Source: Phaeodactylum tricornutum CCAP 1055/1 (lineage: Eukaryota > Bacillariophyta > Bacillariophyceae > Surirellales > Neidiaceae). Taken from it: DNA of 64,000 bases. Below, one piece after another: positions 33,027 to 43,692 of this stretch. Each line of letters starts with the position of its first letter. The stretch's first letter is position 1. Position numbers and translations under genes: made by a program. The notes beneath the pieces are model-generated. The model saw nothing but the letters and a program-made list of their open reading frames with translations. It was not told the DNA's origin and did not search any database. The stretch covers positions 62,001 to 126,000 of the forward strand of contig NC_011689.1 of NCBI RefSeq assembly GCF_000150955.2, in the 5' to 3' direction.

Positions 33027-34463
33027 TTAGGATTGAAACCCCCAACCTCCACGGCTACCCGATTTTGGGTTCGACGGCGTATCTTTGTCGGCTGCGTCAA
33101 TGTTTGCGGAAGTGCCCGCCGTGACGTTTTCAACCAAATCCATGGCCACGGCGTATTCTTCGTAGACTTGCTCGGTGAGACAGCACGTCAGATACCGGCA
33201 CGCGGCGGGATCGACAAAGGGACAAGCAGCGGGGCGACAATGCTCTTCGGCAAAATCACCAACGATGCAGTCTTCCACTACCGCACAGTAGGGTTCCTGC
33301 TTGGCCACAAGTTTCGGTAATTCGTTCCGGAACAGATTCAAATCGGCTTCCGTAATGCGGTCGATGGAGGGAAATGCCGTCAACCAATCCTCCGTCACGT
33401 GCGTATTCAAGCGTCCACAGTAGTCTAACGCCACTTCCATGGCACAGGTTCGTATTACTTGGTGGGAGGTGCGGTTGCTGTGCCAGGCGTCTCGCAAAAA
33501 GGCAAAGACGTCGGTGTAGTTCTTGGCGTTTTCGTCGCGTATCACATTGGTGGATAGAGTCTTGTTTGCGGCAGCGGTGACGGGGAACAATAGGGCGTCC
33601 ACAATGGTACTGGAGCGAATGACGAGATCGGACAAGGATCGGATTTCGTCTCGCAATTCTTGTTGTTCGTGCGAGGCGTGGGTGGCCCCGTTCCCGGCCG
33701 TCGTGGTTCCGTCCCGCCGGTTTGTACCCGACGGAATTCCGGTGGGGAGTCGTTCGCGGGCGGGATCACGGTGGCGTCGTCCAAAGAGAAGATTCCGGAG
33801 CGTTTTCCCCCATCCAGCGCGATGCCAGTGACTCAACCCTCGCAGTGTCTTGATCCAATCCATGACGGCGTCGCCGTACTGCCAATTACCACGAAAGGTG
33901 GTGATGTGTTTGGGCAGTGGGACTTTCGGAGACCGTCGTCCGCGTTGGAGGACTTGTCCGCTGGAGGAGAGGAACATGATGGTGGGATAGTGTGTAACGC
34001 CAGCGTCACTGCAAACTCGAGAATGCGCCTTGTCCTGTTCACAATCGAACAATCCCATTACTAGTTGCGAATCTTTGGTACCGGCGTGTAGTAATTTCGA
34101 CATTTGATCGTACAGAGGGGCAAAGGCGTGACAGTTGCGACACCACTGTGCGTAAAAGAGAACGACGACGTCGTGTTCCGGATGATCGGCGGTCCACCGC
34201 GGGGCATCCAAGTAGTACGCCATGGTGGCGGCGTCGAGATAATCCAGATTCCCCACCCGCGTAACGCTCGTGGACGATTCGTCGGTAGTACCGGTAGCCG
34301 TACTCCGACTACGGGTAGTGTTGGTGCCCGAAGGAGACGACGACGACTGGGCCGCTTCGGTGCATACGAGGAGCAAGAGTCCCCAACCCATTACCGTCAT
34401 CACTACCGCTGCCTTTGGCCACGTGTACCGTCTCCGCGGGATTCGCGAACGATTTCTGCTCAT
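33027..34463 (-). CDS. PDI-like ER thioredoxin-domain protein
   Basis: This 478-residue protein has an N-terminal signal or anchor (AVVMTVMGWGLLLLVCTEA, residues 19-37), a Ser/Thr-rich linker and a thioredoxin domain. The redox site is C108-R-N-C111 in FYAQWCRNCHAFAP, and the strand THYPTIMFLSS contains the cis-proline. The C-terminal half has many cysteines (CAMEVALDYC, PYCAVVEDC, HCRPAACPF, CRYLTCC), likely disulphide-bonded. The expected role is thiol-disulphide exchange in the secretory pathway. A basic segment (FGRRHRDPARER) follows the domain. No KDEL-type tail is seen: the protein ends GGWGFQS. ATG 34463 was chosen because the longer frame begins at TTG. Confidence 0.85.
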   Translation of the reverse strand: MSRNRSRIPRRRYTWPKAAVVMTVMGWGLLLLVCTEAAQSSSSPSGTNTTRSRSTATGTTDESSTSVTRVGNLDYLDAATMAYYLDAPRWTADHPEHDVVVLFYAQWCRNCHAFAPLYDQMSKLLHAGTKDSQLVMGLFDCEQDKAHSRVCSDAGVTHYPTIMFLSSSGQVLQRGRRSPKVPLPKHITTFRGNWQYGDAVMDWIKTLRGLSHWHRAGWGKTLRNLLFGRRHRDPARERLPTGIPSGTNRRDGTTTAGNGATHASHEQQELRDEIRSLSDLVIRSSTIVDALLFPVTAAANKTLSTNVIRDENAKNYTDVFAFLRDAWHSNRTSHQVIRTCAMEVALDYCGRLNTHVTEDWLTAFPSIDRITEADLNLFRNELPKLVAKQEPYCAVVEDCIVGDFAEEHCRPAACPFVDPAACRYLTCCLTEQVYEEYAVAMDLVENVTAGTSANIDAADKDTPSNPKSGSRGGWGFQS

Positions 34464-34865
34464 TCTATGGTTTACTCCTTTGATTTGAATGAGTCGATGA
34501 AGCAATGGAGGGAACTGACAAGCGTAGTAGTAGTCGTAACTAAATCAGTAGTAGCTAGATAGTTGACCGAGAAAATGTGAGCCCCAGTTGGAGTCGGTAC
34601 GGTTGCGGTCTTGCGGTTCCAGGGGCGGTCCCACGTGGAAGGAGAGTGGATTGCGAACGTACCGAGACAGACTTCTTTTGGGTCCCGATCCGGCGGGAAT
34701 GCCATCATACTTACGGTGTGGTCCTACCTACTTTCATCCCGACGGAATCTGCATTCACAATCAGACCCAAGTCCATCGTCCGACACCTCCCTCACTGAGT
34801 TGTGTTGTATGTGTTTGTGTTGACTTGTATTTGTCGACGAGGCTTACCAGGCAACCGTTTACACC
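34464..34865. other. Shared upstream region of two divergent genes
   Basis: About 400 bp between the PDI-like gene (minus) and the methyltransferase-like gene (plus). No supported coding frame. Confidence 0.45.
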
Positions 34866-36188
34866 ATGACGAATGTACGGGAGACTTGCGTTGAGGAACC
34901 TGATTCATTGGGATCTAGAAACATACCGAATCTTCCCAATCATCCTACTCAACCGTACCAGTACCTTTGTTGCGATCACGTGGAAAAGATGTTGCGAGAC
35001 GACTACGGCCAAACCGTCACGACACCCTCCCAACTCGTTTGGGTCTGTAAAAGTAAAGGCAGGAGTCGACGACGACAGCGACAGCGACAGCGACCTTCAC
35101 GAGAAGGAACTAAAGCAAACGAGGACAACCTGCTCCAGGCATCTCTAGAGCATTCTCACGAGAAACTCGCAATCTCCAATCTTTCTACAACAACGTTCCC
35201 CTTAAACCAACGACTGGAACTCTTTGCCCGTGCCAAGGTAGTAAAACTCGTGTCCGACGATACTGTCAAAGACGTTGACGACAACAACAACAACAACAAC
35301 CGCACAAAGGATTCGGGTGAAGCATCTTCGCTACCGCATTCTCGATCCAGTCTAGACCATCCACAATCCCAACGGACATACGTTCCTCGCGTGCTGGTTC
35401 AGTACCCACGCGGTAGCACCTACCATGTGGCTCTCCATCATTTGGTGCCCATCCTAGACGAAACCGTCACACGCAAAATTATTGTTTGTGGTGAAACAGC
35501 AACGTATCGTCGGGCCTGTCTCGTGCATGTACTACCGCACGAACACTTTGTTGAGATTGGGTGTGACGTGGGTGTTACCGTTCACCGCGTACACCGAGCC
35601 ACGGCGTCACCAACAACGACCCAAACGACAGTCGCGGTTCTCGCCGGGGACCATGATGGACGCCGTATGGTGGGGATTGACAAGTCGATCCAATCCATAC
35701 AAACAGCACGACAACTCTACCCGCACTTGTCCTTTTACCATTGGGATATTCTGGCATCGGGAAGTTTACATCAGAAGAATCACGACGACGACAACAATGA
35801 TGAAAATAACAACAGCGCCAGTGAACCTCACAAAGAGGACTCGGTACACGGGACTACGTACGACGGAATGCCGCATGCACTCCAATCTGCATGGAAGGCT
35901 GCCACTTGCTCCGACCAAAGTGTCGTGGTTGCCATAGATATCAATGGGAATCGCGAGTTGCCGGCCGTATTGGCGTGTATTACCCGCGTATGGGCCTTGG
36001 GGAACGAGTGTAGTAACGAACACGCCGACCAGCCTTGCATCACCCCCATCGTGAACACGAAGGCGTCTGGGGCAACTTCCCATGACACTGTACCCCGACT
36101 CATCATTGTCAAATCGCGTGCCCTTTTCAACGTATTGCGCTCGCAACCGAAACGGGCCTTGAGTATCAAACAAGACGAAAAACCGTAA
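34866..36188 (+). CDS. Putative SAM-dependent methyltransferase-like protein
   Basis: This 440-residue protein has low-complexity inserts. The C-terminal half reads like a Rossmann methyltransferase: motif I is HEHFVEIGCDVGVTVHRV, the acidic loop after beta-2 is GRRMVGIDKS, and later strands are VVVAIDINGNRELPAVL and PRLIIVKSRALF. Glycines in motif I are partly replaced (EIGCDVGVT), so catalytic activity is uncertain. The N-terminal half has an Arg/Gln run (RRRQRQRQR) and an Asn run encoded by AAC repeats (35280-35299), both probably disordered. There is no targeting signal. The fold call is from motif order only, and the substrate is unknown. Confidence 0.65.
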   Translation: MTNVRETCVEEPDSLGSRNIPNLPNHPTQPYQYLCCDHVEKMLRDDYGQTVTTPSQLVWVCKSKGRSRRRQRQRQRPSREGTKANEDNLLQASLEHSHEKLAISNLSTTTFPLNQRLELFARAKVVKLVSDDTVKDVDDNNNNNNRTKDSGEASSLPHSRSSLDHPQSQRTYVPRVLVQYPRGSTYHVALHHLVPILDETVTRKIIVCGETATYRRACLVHVLPHEHFVEIGCDVGVTVHRVHRATASPTTTQTTVAVLAGDHDGRRMVGIDKSIQSIQTARQLYPHLSFYHWDILASGSLHQKNHDDDNNDENNNSASEPHKEDSVHGTTYDGMPHALQSAWKAATCSDQSVVVAIDINGNRELPAVLACITRVWALGNECSNEHADQPCITPIVNTKASGATSHDTVPRLIIVKSRALFNVLRSQPKRALSIKQDEKP

Positions 36189-36439
36189 TGACAGCAAACA
36201 GCAGTGAACTGTTTTGCGTGTATACACAATAGCTTTGATAGTTGCGGAATATCATTGCACATTAGTATTTGCTTACAGTATTATTGCCGTTTCTTTACGT
36301 TTTATGCGAAAATCTTTGTTTTGGTACCTCCACCCATCTTTCGACGTTACGGACACGGATGTGGTGAGTCCGCACCGACTCGCCTCTACATTCACATTTC
36401 ACAAACTGGTTCATTGGGTACCGCTCAGGTATTCATTTC

Positions 36440-37225
36440 TCACCACAAGAGCCTCGCCAGGGCGTTCCGCGCCTTTTCCCGAATCCCGGCATCGTCGCGA
36501 TGATTTTCGATGGCGGCGGCAATGTTGGTCAATCCGTGCGCGTCCAGTATGGCGTCCTTGACGTCACTGTCTTCCCCGAGGGCTAGGAGGTAGAGCGCTC
36601 CACAGGCCCATTCCTGCATTTCCGCGAGATCTGCGTGTCGTTGCATGGCGTTAATAATGGCGGGCACGCCTTTGGCTTGTACGATGCGGGTTCCGTTTTC
36701 GTCGTTGCCCCATACGAGATTCTGAAATGTCCCACAGCCGCCCATTTGCACGGCGGAGTCGTCAGGGAATCGTTCCATGGCGGCCACGAGGACTTGAATA
36801 CCTCCGGCGCTAGCGATACCGCCCTTGTTGTTCTGATCCAGTGCCAGATTCTGGAGTGCTCTCCCGCCGGCAGCTTGTACGAGTGCGTCGTCGGAGAAGC
36901 GGTGCATCGCCTTGACAATGGCGAGGAGTCCACCGGTGAGACTAATGGTGACACGGTTAGGCCCCGCCTGTGAATGTCCAAAACTCAGATTCGCTACTTC
37001 CGTCAGCGAAGATTCCACGACTTTGGCGTCGTCGTCCCACAAACCCTTCGTGACGAGTTTGGATATATCCACCGGTGGTTCCGTGGGTTCCGTCACTTCG
37101 GGAGATGCGTCGGCGGGTTCGTCCGGAACTGCCGTGTCCGTGGTGGTGTCTGGAGCTCCCGTGTCGCTGCCTTCGTCCACCGTAGGATCATCGTGTTTGC
37201 GCTTGCCACGACGGTTTTTCACCAT
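36440..37225 (-). CDS. Armadillo-repeat protein
   Basis: This 261-residue protein has an N-terminal basic patch (KNRRGKRKH) that could act as a nuclear signal, an acidic/Thr-Pro-rich linker and then at least four ARM-like helical repeats of about 42-45 residues. Repeat cores are GGLLAIVKAMHRF, GGRALQNLAL, GGIQVLVAAMERF, GCGTFQNLVW, GVPAIINAMQRH and ACGALYLLAL. The pattern resembles diatom and bacterial ARM/HEAT families of unknown partner. Its likely role is as a binding scaffold. Its 3' end faces the methyltransferase-like gene, about 250 bp away. Confidence 0.8.
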   Translation of the reverse strand: MVKNRRGKRKHDDPTVDEGSDTGAPDTTTDTAVPDEPADASPEVTEPTEPPVDISKLVTKGLWDDDAKVVESSLTEVANLSFGHSQAGPNRVTISLTGGLLAIVKAMHRFSDDALVQAAGGRALQNLALDQNNKGGIASAGGIQVLVAAMERFPDDSAVQMGGCGTFQNLVWGNDENGTRIVQAKGVPAIINAMQRHADLAEMQEWACGALYLLALGEDSDVKDAILDAHGLTNIAAAIENHRDDAGIREKARNALARLLW

Positions 37226-38370
37226 TCCAGCCGTATTATAACAAGAAAGGTGAGGATGGTGGGATGGGTGTCGAGCGTTGGCAGTGTACGTATGGTTAGG
37301 CGAGTCCCCAAAGGTCGTATGGTTCGTGTTCGAGGAGGGTTTTTATTTGTTTTTGGAAATACAAACACTCAAACTAAAATCACGGGCCGTACGAATTTCC
37401 TTATTTCATAGAAGCTTACTGTTAGTACTACTTCTACGGACTGGAAAGCCACCCGTCCGTACACAAACACACGGCTGGATACGAACAACGACCGTGTGAA
37501 ACTGCCTCGACGGAAAATTTCCCGCCCGCACTTGACACCGCCTCGGTGTCTTTCTTTTTTGAAACACATGCAAGCTTGTAACGCTTTGATCCTATGTCGA
37601 TAACCTCTTCAACGGAGACGTTATTATAGACGTTATCCAGAATCTCAAATTTCTACTTCTTTCCATTGATTCAATTTTGGATTTAGAGATCCAAATTTTG
37701 GTACTTAGAGCGCCCGCTCCGTAACTGCCTCGCTTCCCGCCAATTTGGCAACGCGTCCCAACGACACATGCAGCGACAGAACCGGGCCTCTGGAGAGATC
37801 AACAGAGGAACAGCATTTCCTGTATCGAAAGTATCATTAGTGTAACTGCAAGTACCTCTGACAGTAAACGAAAGGAAGGAAGTAAACAAATCACATTCCC
37901 TGTCAGTGTCATTATGCTTTGTCCCATAATAACAGTCTTGCCCCAATTCTCCTATGTGACAGAGTGTCCCGTGTCACGTCACATGATTTGCCTGATCACA
38001 TCATAGCATTGCACTTTCTCTGCTTATATTCGCTGACACTGTGTTCTTGAAAATGGTATCACAGTGAAGGGCATTTGCGGGAGATATGTCAGCCTGGTAT
38101 TCACAGCTCATATCGGGCGCTCAGAGTCAAACGGTAGTAAGATTTCCGTTCCCGTTATGTAGGTATTACATATTTGAGGATGCCGTGGACGCTTTTACGA
38201 GACACACCCAAACCAATGCTCGCCCATCCAAGAGATTCGTGGTACGTATTGACTGCAAACTGCGTAGGCTAAAGTTATTTCTAATGGACTGATACACCGA
38301 CACAAAAGAAGTGCATTTCATTCCTCTCCATCCATTTGTGCGTTCCAATACGAAACGACGTCCATGACCA
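37226..38370. other. Intergenic, nothing recognised
   Basis: About 1.1 kb between the ARM gene start and the citrate synthase 3' end. TNACWGTNA occurs at 37416-37424 (about 190 bp upstream of the ARM gene), 37859-37867 and 38059-38067. Confidence 0.5.
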
Positions 38371-39960
38371 CTACTTTTGCACCTGACTCCAGATCCATTC
38401 CGGCGTGACGGATTTCGGTCGTTCGAGGGGCAAGCCCAGAGCCCGGTCCCAGTACAGTTGCGATAGCCCACCCACCGCACGACTCACGCCGAACAAAACA
38501 GTGTAGTACTGGTATTGGGTGAACCCATAGTGCCACAACAAAACGCCCGAATGACTGTCCACGTTGGGATACGGGTTCGCCACCTTGCCGTGTTCTTTCA
38601 AAATGTCGGGCATGACTTCATAAATCGTGTCGACCACCTTGAAGAGTTCGTCGTCGGGCATGTGTTTCAACGCAAATTCACGTTGGCACGTGTATCGGGG
38701 GTCGGTCTTGCGCAAGACGGCGTGACCGTAGCCCGGGATCACCTTTTTCGCGTTCAGCGTGTCCCAAGCAAATTCGGTAATGGTTTCCGCGTTCACCGGT
38801 TTGCCTTCGGACTCGAACTTGTCCTTGAGCTCCTGGATCCATTTCAGGACTTCTTGGTTGGCGAGGCCGTGGAGCGGACCGGCCAACGCGTTCAATCCGG
38901 CAGCGTACGACAAGAACGGATCACTCAAGGTCGAACCGACCAAGTGCGTGGCGTGCGCCGACGCGTTGCCGCCCTCGTGGTCCGTGTGGATGCACAGGTA
39001 CAGACGCATGAGCTCATCAAACGACGGATCGTTGTAGCCGAGCATCCGGCAAAAGTTTCCCGCAAAATCCAACGACGTATCCTGACTCACAACTCCGTCG
39101 TGGTAGACGTTGCGATAAATCGTGGCGGCAATTTCTGGCAACTTGGCGACGACGGAAAGAATGTCTTCCAAGGCGTACTCGTGGTATAGATTCTTGGGAA
39201 CGCCGTCCTGGTAGGCTTTGGCGAAGACGGATTCCGTCTGGCAGGCGGCGAGCCCAATAGTGAATTGCGTCATGGGATGCATGTCTTTGGGCAACGAATT
39301 GAGCAGGGGAACCACGTGTGAGGGGAGTTTGGCGCGCGAGTGTAAATCGGCCGTCAAGGAGTCGGCTTGTTCCTTGGTGGGAACCTCGGACGTGAGGAGC
39401 AGCCAGAAAAGACTTTCGAGGAGGGGCTCGCCGTCGCCAGCCTTGCCCGAATAAGTCGGGAGGACGGCTTGGCATTCCGGAATGGTGAGACCGCGGAAGC
39501 GAATACCCTCGTCGGGGTCCAGGTTGGACGTCTCCCAGAGCATGCACTTGACACCACGAGCTCCACCGATGCACTGGTCCACCGTCACTTGGCCGATCCT
39601 GAGAAAGAGAACAGCGGGGTTGAGTCGGGCCTGTGTGTGTACCAACAGATAAGAGGAGGGCGCGGACGAAACAAGAAGGGCCCCGCAGTGGACGCGGTAC
39701 TACCTATTTTCCGGTGGCAGCCGTGGGGTAACGGACTGCGCCAGTATCTCTACAACTGCATCGCTAAACGAAGTTGTACTTACACTTCGGATCCGTAACT
39801 CTTTTTAAGTTCGGCCATTTTCTTTTGCTTTTCCGGCACTTGCGCCGCCAGCGTCTCTTGCAGTGTCGTGACGGTGCGGATACTCGCGCCGATGGGTGTG
39901 GTCGTACCAGTCGTAGAAAAGGGCGTCTGTCTCGCAACAAGACGAGTGACCAACAAAAAC
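38371..39960 (-). CDS. Citrate synthase, mitochondrial type (5' end incomplete)
   Basis: Condenses oxaloacetate and acetyl-CoA to citrate, the entry step of the TCA cycle. Exon 2 (39598-38371) carries all landmarks: [18 protein letters not shown]; the catalytic histidines in [10 protein letters not shown] and [15 protein letters not shown]; and the catalytic aspartate in [14 protein letters not shown]. Exon 1 ends at 39784 with [18 protein letters not shown] and SYGSEV, the usual region before GQVTVD. The 185-nt intron 39783-39599 has a strong donor (GTAAGTAC) and acceptor (TTTCTCAG), and splicing gives [11 protein letters not shown]. Upstream, [13 protein letters not shown] looks like a mitochondrial presequence, but no ATG lies in this frame. 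The initiator must therefore be in another exon, and the upper boundary given is approximate. Confidence 0.93.
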
Positions 39961-41571
39961 AGAAGCAACGTGTCGGAAGTGTCGTGTGAGTATGGTTCAT
40001 AGATCGTAATGGAAAATAGAAGTATGATAAAGTGCGGACAATGGCAAACGGTAGCTTCCCAGCCTCCATCTGTGTCGGTTCCCAAGCTGCTTCGCAAGGC
40101 GACAGCAAGTCAGCTTGTGACGACAACCTTCCTTGCCGAAGCATTGCGGAAGGGTTGGTTCGTCCTCGAACTCAAAAAGGCTGGAGAATGCGAGCGCTAC
40201 TTTCCGTTCCGTCACCGTTGATATTCGTCGTCGTCGTTGCTGCTAGCTTACGTACCTTGCGGAGCAAAGACCGCACCGTTCGAGATACCAATAGCGTCAT
40301 GGTTAATGATGATAACAGTGACTGTGAATCAATTGGGAGCAACAAGAGAGAACGAAAGATATTTCAGTGTCACCTTGGAGAGGAAACAAGGAATACGTTG
40401 TCACGAATGGTACAAAAGTGATGGCCGCGGATCTGGATCGACAACGAAGAACGATGCACTCGCATAAATTCCTTCCTCGACCGAACCAAACACGCAAACG
40501 GAGCCCGCAGCCGATGGGGTGTATGGTACTCGAAAGAAGATCTTTCTCTCCCCCGCTTCTTCCCAGCCGGGCACGGAAGGATCTCTCGCTCTGAACGTGC
40601 AGACGGACAGAAGATCATAGTACCCAATCTACGCAATTCGCCAACGTTGCTGGATCGTGCTGCTGCTGACCAATCAAAAAGGACGTCGGGGTGATGGTCC
40701 GGCAGCTGCCCTTCCGTTCCGGAACTCTTTGCGGATTCAAAGGTTCAGACGCCTAACATAAATAACATATTCTTCAAAAAAGGCGTCTATGCTTTTTTAG
40801 GTCGGTCAGCTTCTCGTCGACACAGACTTTCGTTAACAGTTCATCTAACTAGTAGATACTGTGAACGTAAGCACGACTTTACTGTTCGAGATCCATGCAT
40901 ACCGCAATTCAATTACGGACTTTCAAACAGGGTTACTGCTCACAAGCATCATCTATCTATCTCGTACCTATTGATAGTGAGATTTGTCGTTGACAGTGAG
41001 ATTTGTCGCTGCCAATCCGAATTCGAATCTTGCTTGGAGACGCGGCATCTGGTTTTCCCAAACGAAAATGCCACTACTCGCAATGTCACTAGCTACCTAG
41101 CTAACATTAGGGTATCCACAAATGACCGCACCTTTGATTTCAAATACTCTTACACTTAACTAAATGACACCCCGTATGGACAATTTCCTATAGCGCATGG
41201 AACAACATCCTCCTTATTTAAATCTCCGCGGGAAGGCCAGTAGTTAGGTAAATGGACCAACGTTCGGTTCCTAATGGTTCCCCGCGTCGCGTCCCACCGG
41301 TACCATGCATGGATGCCATGCCGGTCATTCACCGCCTGCACCAAAAAGTGGCGGGCTATTCTCTTTCCGAACGGTCGGCCTGTCGATGGCCTTTTTCAAG
41401 GTTCGTGGACACTCTGTCGTTCACGACGAGCGTCACTGATTGCATCGGATACTTTGGGTGCTTTGGAGGAAAGGCAATCGATAGATTGATTGATTGCTTG
41501 ATAGTCGACACCATCACACGGCAAGATTCCAGACAGCTATCCCACTTACGGCAAGTCAACTTACACTTAGC
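39961..41571. other. Divergent upstream region of citrate synthase and the DegT-like gene
   Basis: It probably contains the missing first exon of citrate synthase, which I could not place. TNACWGTNA occurs twice, overlapping, at 40313-40327, and at 40991-40999. No other gene is supported. Confidence 0.45.
40313..40327. promoter_or_regulatory. Two overlapping TNACWGTNA palindromes
   Basis: TAACAGTGACTGTGA contains TAACAGTGA and TGACTGTGA sharing three bases. It lies upstream of citrate synthase exon 1. Confidence 0.4.
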
Positions 41572-43296
41572 ATGAACCCTCGACACGTCTGGGCCGTGTC
41601 GGCTACGTCGACGACGGTTCTCATTTTCTCGGCATGGTACTGGTTGAATCTGTATCATGGGAAAGCCCTGCAATCGATCGTCTATACTCCCAAAGTCACG
41701 CCGTACGGTGTCTACACAAGCGTTTGGGAAGTCTGTATCTATCACGTTTGGTTCCTAGTACTGGGCAGTGTCGTTGATGGCAACAGTCTGCTGACCCAAT
41801 TGGCACGGTGGCAACACCACGACCGCCCCGGGTTGGAACACCGAGTACACAGCGATCTCCGGCAGGTACTCACGGCGCGTCCGAGTGCCGACGAGACAAC
41901 TCCTAGCCGGAACAACGATGCCGACTTTACCGCGGTCACCATGCCAAAATCCATCGAGGACGGAGCCGAGAATATTGTCGTGGCGCATTCGGCCCGCACC
42001 ATCTTTTACCACGCGATTCAAACCTTACTCGACGAGCGATTCGAAGAGACGGGGGTTCGCAAACTACGCATTGGTACACATTCGGTGCAGTTTGGTTCCT
42101 TCTATCGCCTTTTGCAGACTCTGCCAGACGCCACCATCGAATTTGTACAGATGGATTTCCATCCGCTGCATTGGACACTGGACGCGCAATCGGTAGATGT
42201 TGAGGCTTTTCGATCGTGCGACCTGATTCTTGTACAACACGTCTTTGGCGTTCCGCTACCACAAGATCCACTCCTAGAGCTCGGCAAGCGCTACAACATT
42301 CCCGTCATGGAAGATTGTGTGCAGTCTGGATCCTTGTACGGAAGCTACCAGGGGCATCCCGGGGCCGATTTGACCTTGTGGAGTGGCGGACTCGACAAGA
42401 TACCTTCCTGTCTGGGTGGCGGATTTGCTTACTTTCGCAATACTCCACATGGCAATAAGCTTTATCAAGCCTGCCGTGATCGAAACGAGGCTTTGCCGGT
42501 CGATTCTTGGCGAGATCGGGCTCTGTCAATCTTCAAACAGTTTGTACATTTGGCCATTGCCAAAAATACCCTGGGGATTGACAATTTGTTGGGATTCACC
42601 GGATATGCATGGTTGCGGGAACATCACGGCAATGCCATTCCCTGGTATCACATTGGTCTTCAAGTCCGCAAGGACAAGGCATTGGCTCCTTTTCAACACG
42701 AAACTTCCAAATTTTTGCGACGTCCCTCGGCTGCCCAGCTTTTGGCCATGCGCTACGGTGTCCGCAAAACTTTGCACTACGAGAAAGTAGCCCGGCTGGA
42801 AATATCGCAACGAGCATTCCTCTTGTCGCATATTCCCTCCCAATATCACCACAAGCTCTTTCCCTGGATGACAACAGAAGTCCTGCTGGCCCACGAACGC
42901 AATCTCGGTATTTCGGAGTTTACCTGGGTGGTGGCCCCGGATGCAGCATCGCGCCGTCGCTTCACACAATTCCTAAGTGATCGTTTCGTCATTGCATTGA
43001 TCAACACCACCTGGGAATACAACGGGGACAATATCGGTAAGGATATCTGCCAACGACTCGTCTATTTACCAAATTTGAACGAAATGACGCAGGCTCAGAT
43101 CAAGCATGTTGCAAGTGTACTGACGGCATGGTCAGAAGAGGAACAGCTAGATGACATGTCGGAAACTCCTAGTAAATCTACGACGGCACAAGCCACCAAG
43201 ATTACCAACTCCGAGACACGTCAGGAAGGAATCCAGCTCCAGGTGAATCCGATAGTGAATGTTCCGGAGTATATTGTCACAGCACAATCTTCCTAG
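41572..43296 (+). CDS. Membrane-associated DegT/DnrJ-like PLP-dependent enzyme
   Basis: The 574-residue protein begins with a membrane span (VLIFSAWYWLNLY, about residues 18-34) and a second hydrophobic stretch (YHVWFLVLGSVV). The fold type I PLP domain follows. Recognisable parts are HSARTIFYHAIQTLL, the aspartate strand IPVMEDCVQS and the Schiff-base lysine K276 in LWSGGLDKIPSCLGGGFAY. The latter matches the S-x(4-5)-K element of DegT/DnrJ/EryC1/StrS sugar aminotransferases. The C-terminal small domain ends near residue 530, with a polar tail. The reaction is probably transamination or a related PLP reaction on a nucleotide sugar or lipid precursor at a membrane. The start is ATG 41572; the longer frame starts at TTG. 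It converges with a ceramide-synthase-like gene. Confidence 0.8.
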   Translation: MNPRHVWAVSATSTTVLIFSAWYWLNLYHGKALQSIVYTPKVTPYGVYTSVWEVCIYHVWFLVLGSVVDGNSLLTQLARWQHHDRPGLEHRVHSDLRQVLTARPSADETTPSRNNDADFTAVTMPKSIEDGAENIVVAHSARTIFYHAIQTLLDERFEETGVRKLRIGTHSVQFGSFYRLLQTLPDATIEFVQMDFHPLHWTLDAQSVDVEAFRSCDLILVQHVFGVPLPQDPLLELGKRYNIPVMEDCVQSGSLYGSYQGHPGADLTLWSGGLDKIPSCLGGGFAYFRNTPHGNKLYQACRDRNEALPVDSWRDRALSIFKQFVHLAIAKNTLGIDNLLGFTGYAWLREHHGNAIPWYHIGLQVRKDKALAPFQHETSKFLRRPSAAQLLAMRYGVRKTLHYEKVARLEISQRAFLLSHIPSQYHHKLFPWMTTEVLLAHERNLGISEFTWVVAPDAASRRRFTQFLSDRFVIALINTTWEYNGDNIGKDICQRLVYLPNLNEMTQAQIKHVASVLTAWSEEEQLDDMSETPSKSTTAQATKITNSETRQEGIQLQVNPIVNVPEYIVTAQSS

Positions 43297-43692
43297 TTGC
43301 GTGAAAGCTACCCCTATATGTGTATCCGTACTGCCTTCCCTCGTTGGGATTATAATGGTCACAGAAAATAAAGCAGCTATTCTTCAAAAGTCTCATAGAA
43401 CTTTTGCTAACCTCGTCGTCAGAATATACTTTCTTAAGAACACCGTGCCAAAGCTGATACTTGAAAAAATCTCTAAAACTCTTTCTAGCTAGGATATTTC
43501 AAATTGACACAGCATGTCCAGCAACTTGCTGAAACCCGAAGAGGTCCATGCGTCTTCCCGAGGGGAAGATCGCTATTATCCATAGACGTTCACTTTTTCT
43601 TCTTGTAAAGCTATAAAAAAAGCGAGGGCCAGTAGATCAGCTAGTATTGTGCGCATTGTTGTACCCACAATATGTGTCGAGTAAAGCTAGCT
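43297..43692. other. Spacer between convergent genes
   Basis: About 0.4 kb of 3' flanking DNA shared by the DegT-like and TLC genes. Nothing else is seen. Confidence 0.5.

Noticed and set aside
38515-39189. 224-codon frame antisense to citrate synthase
   Set aside because: The same codon-bias effect; the sense strand is unmistakable citrate synthase.
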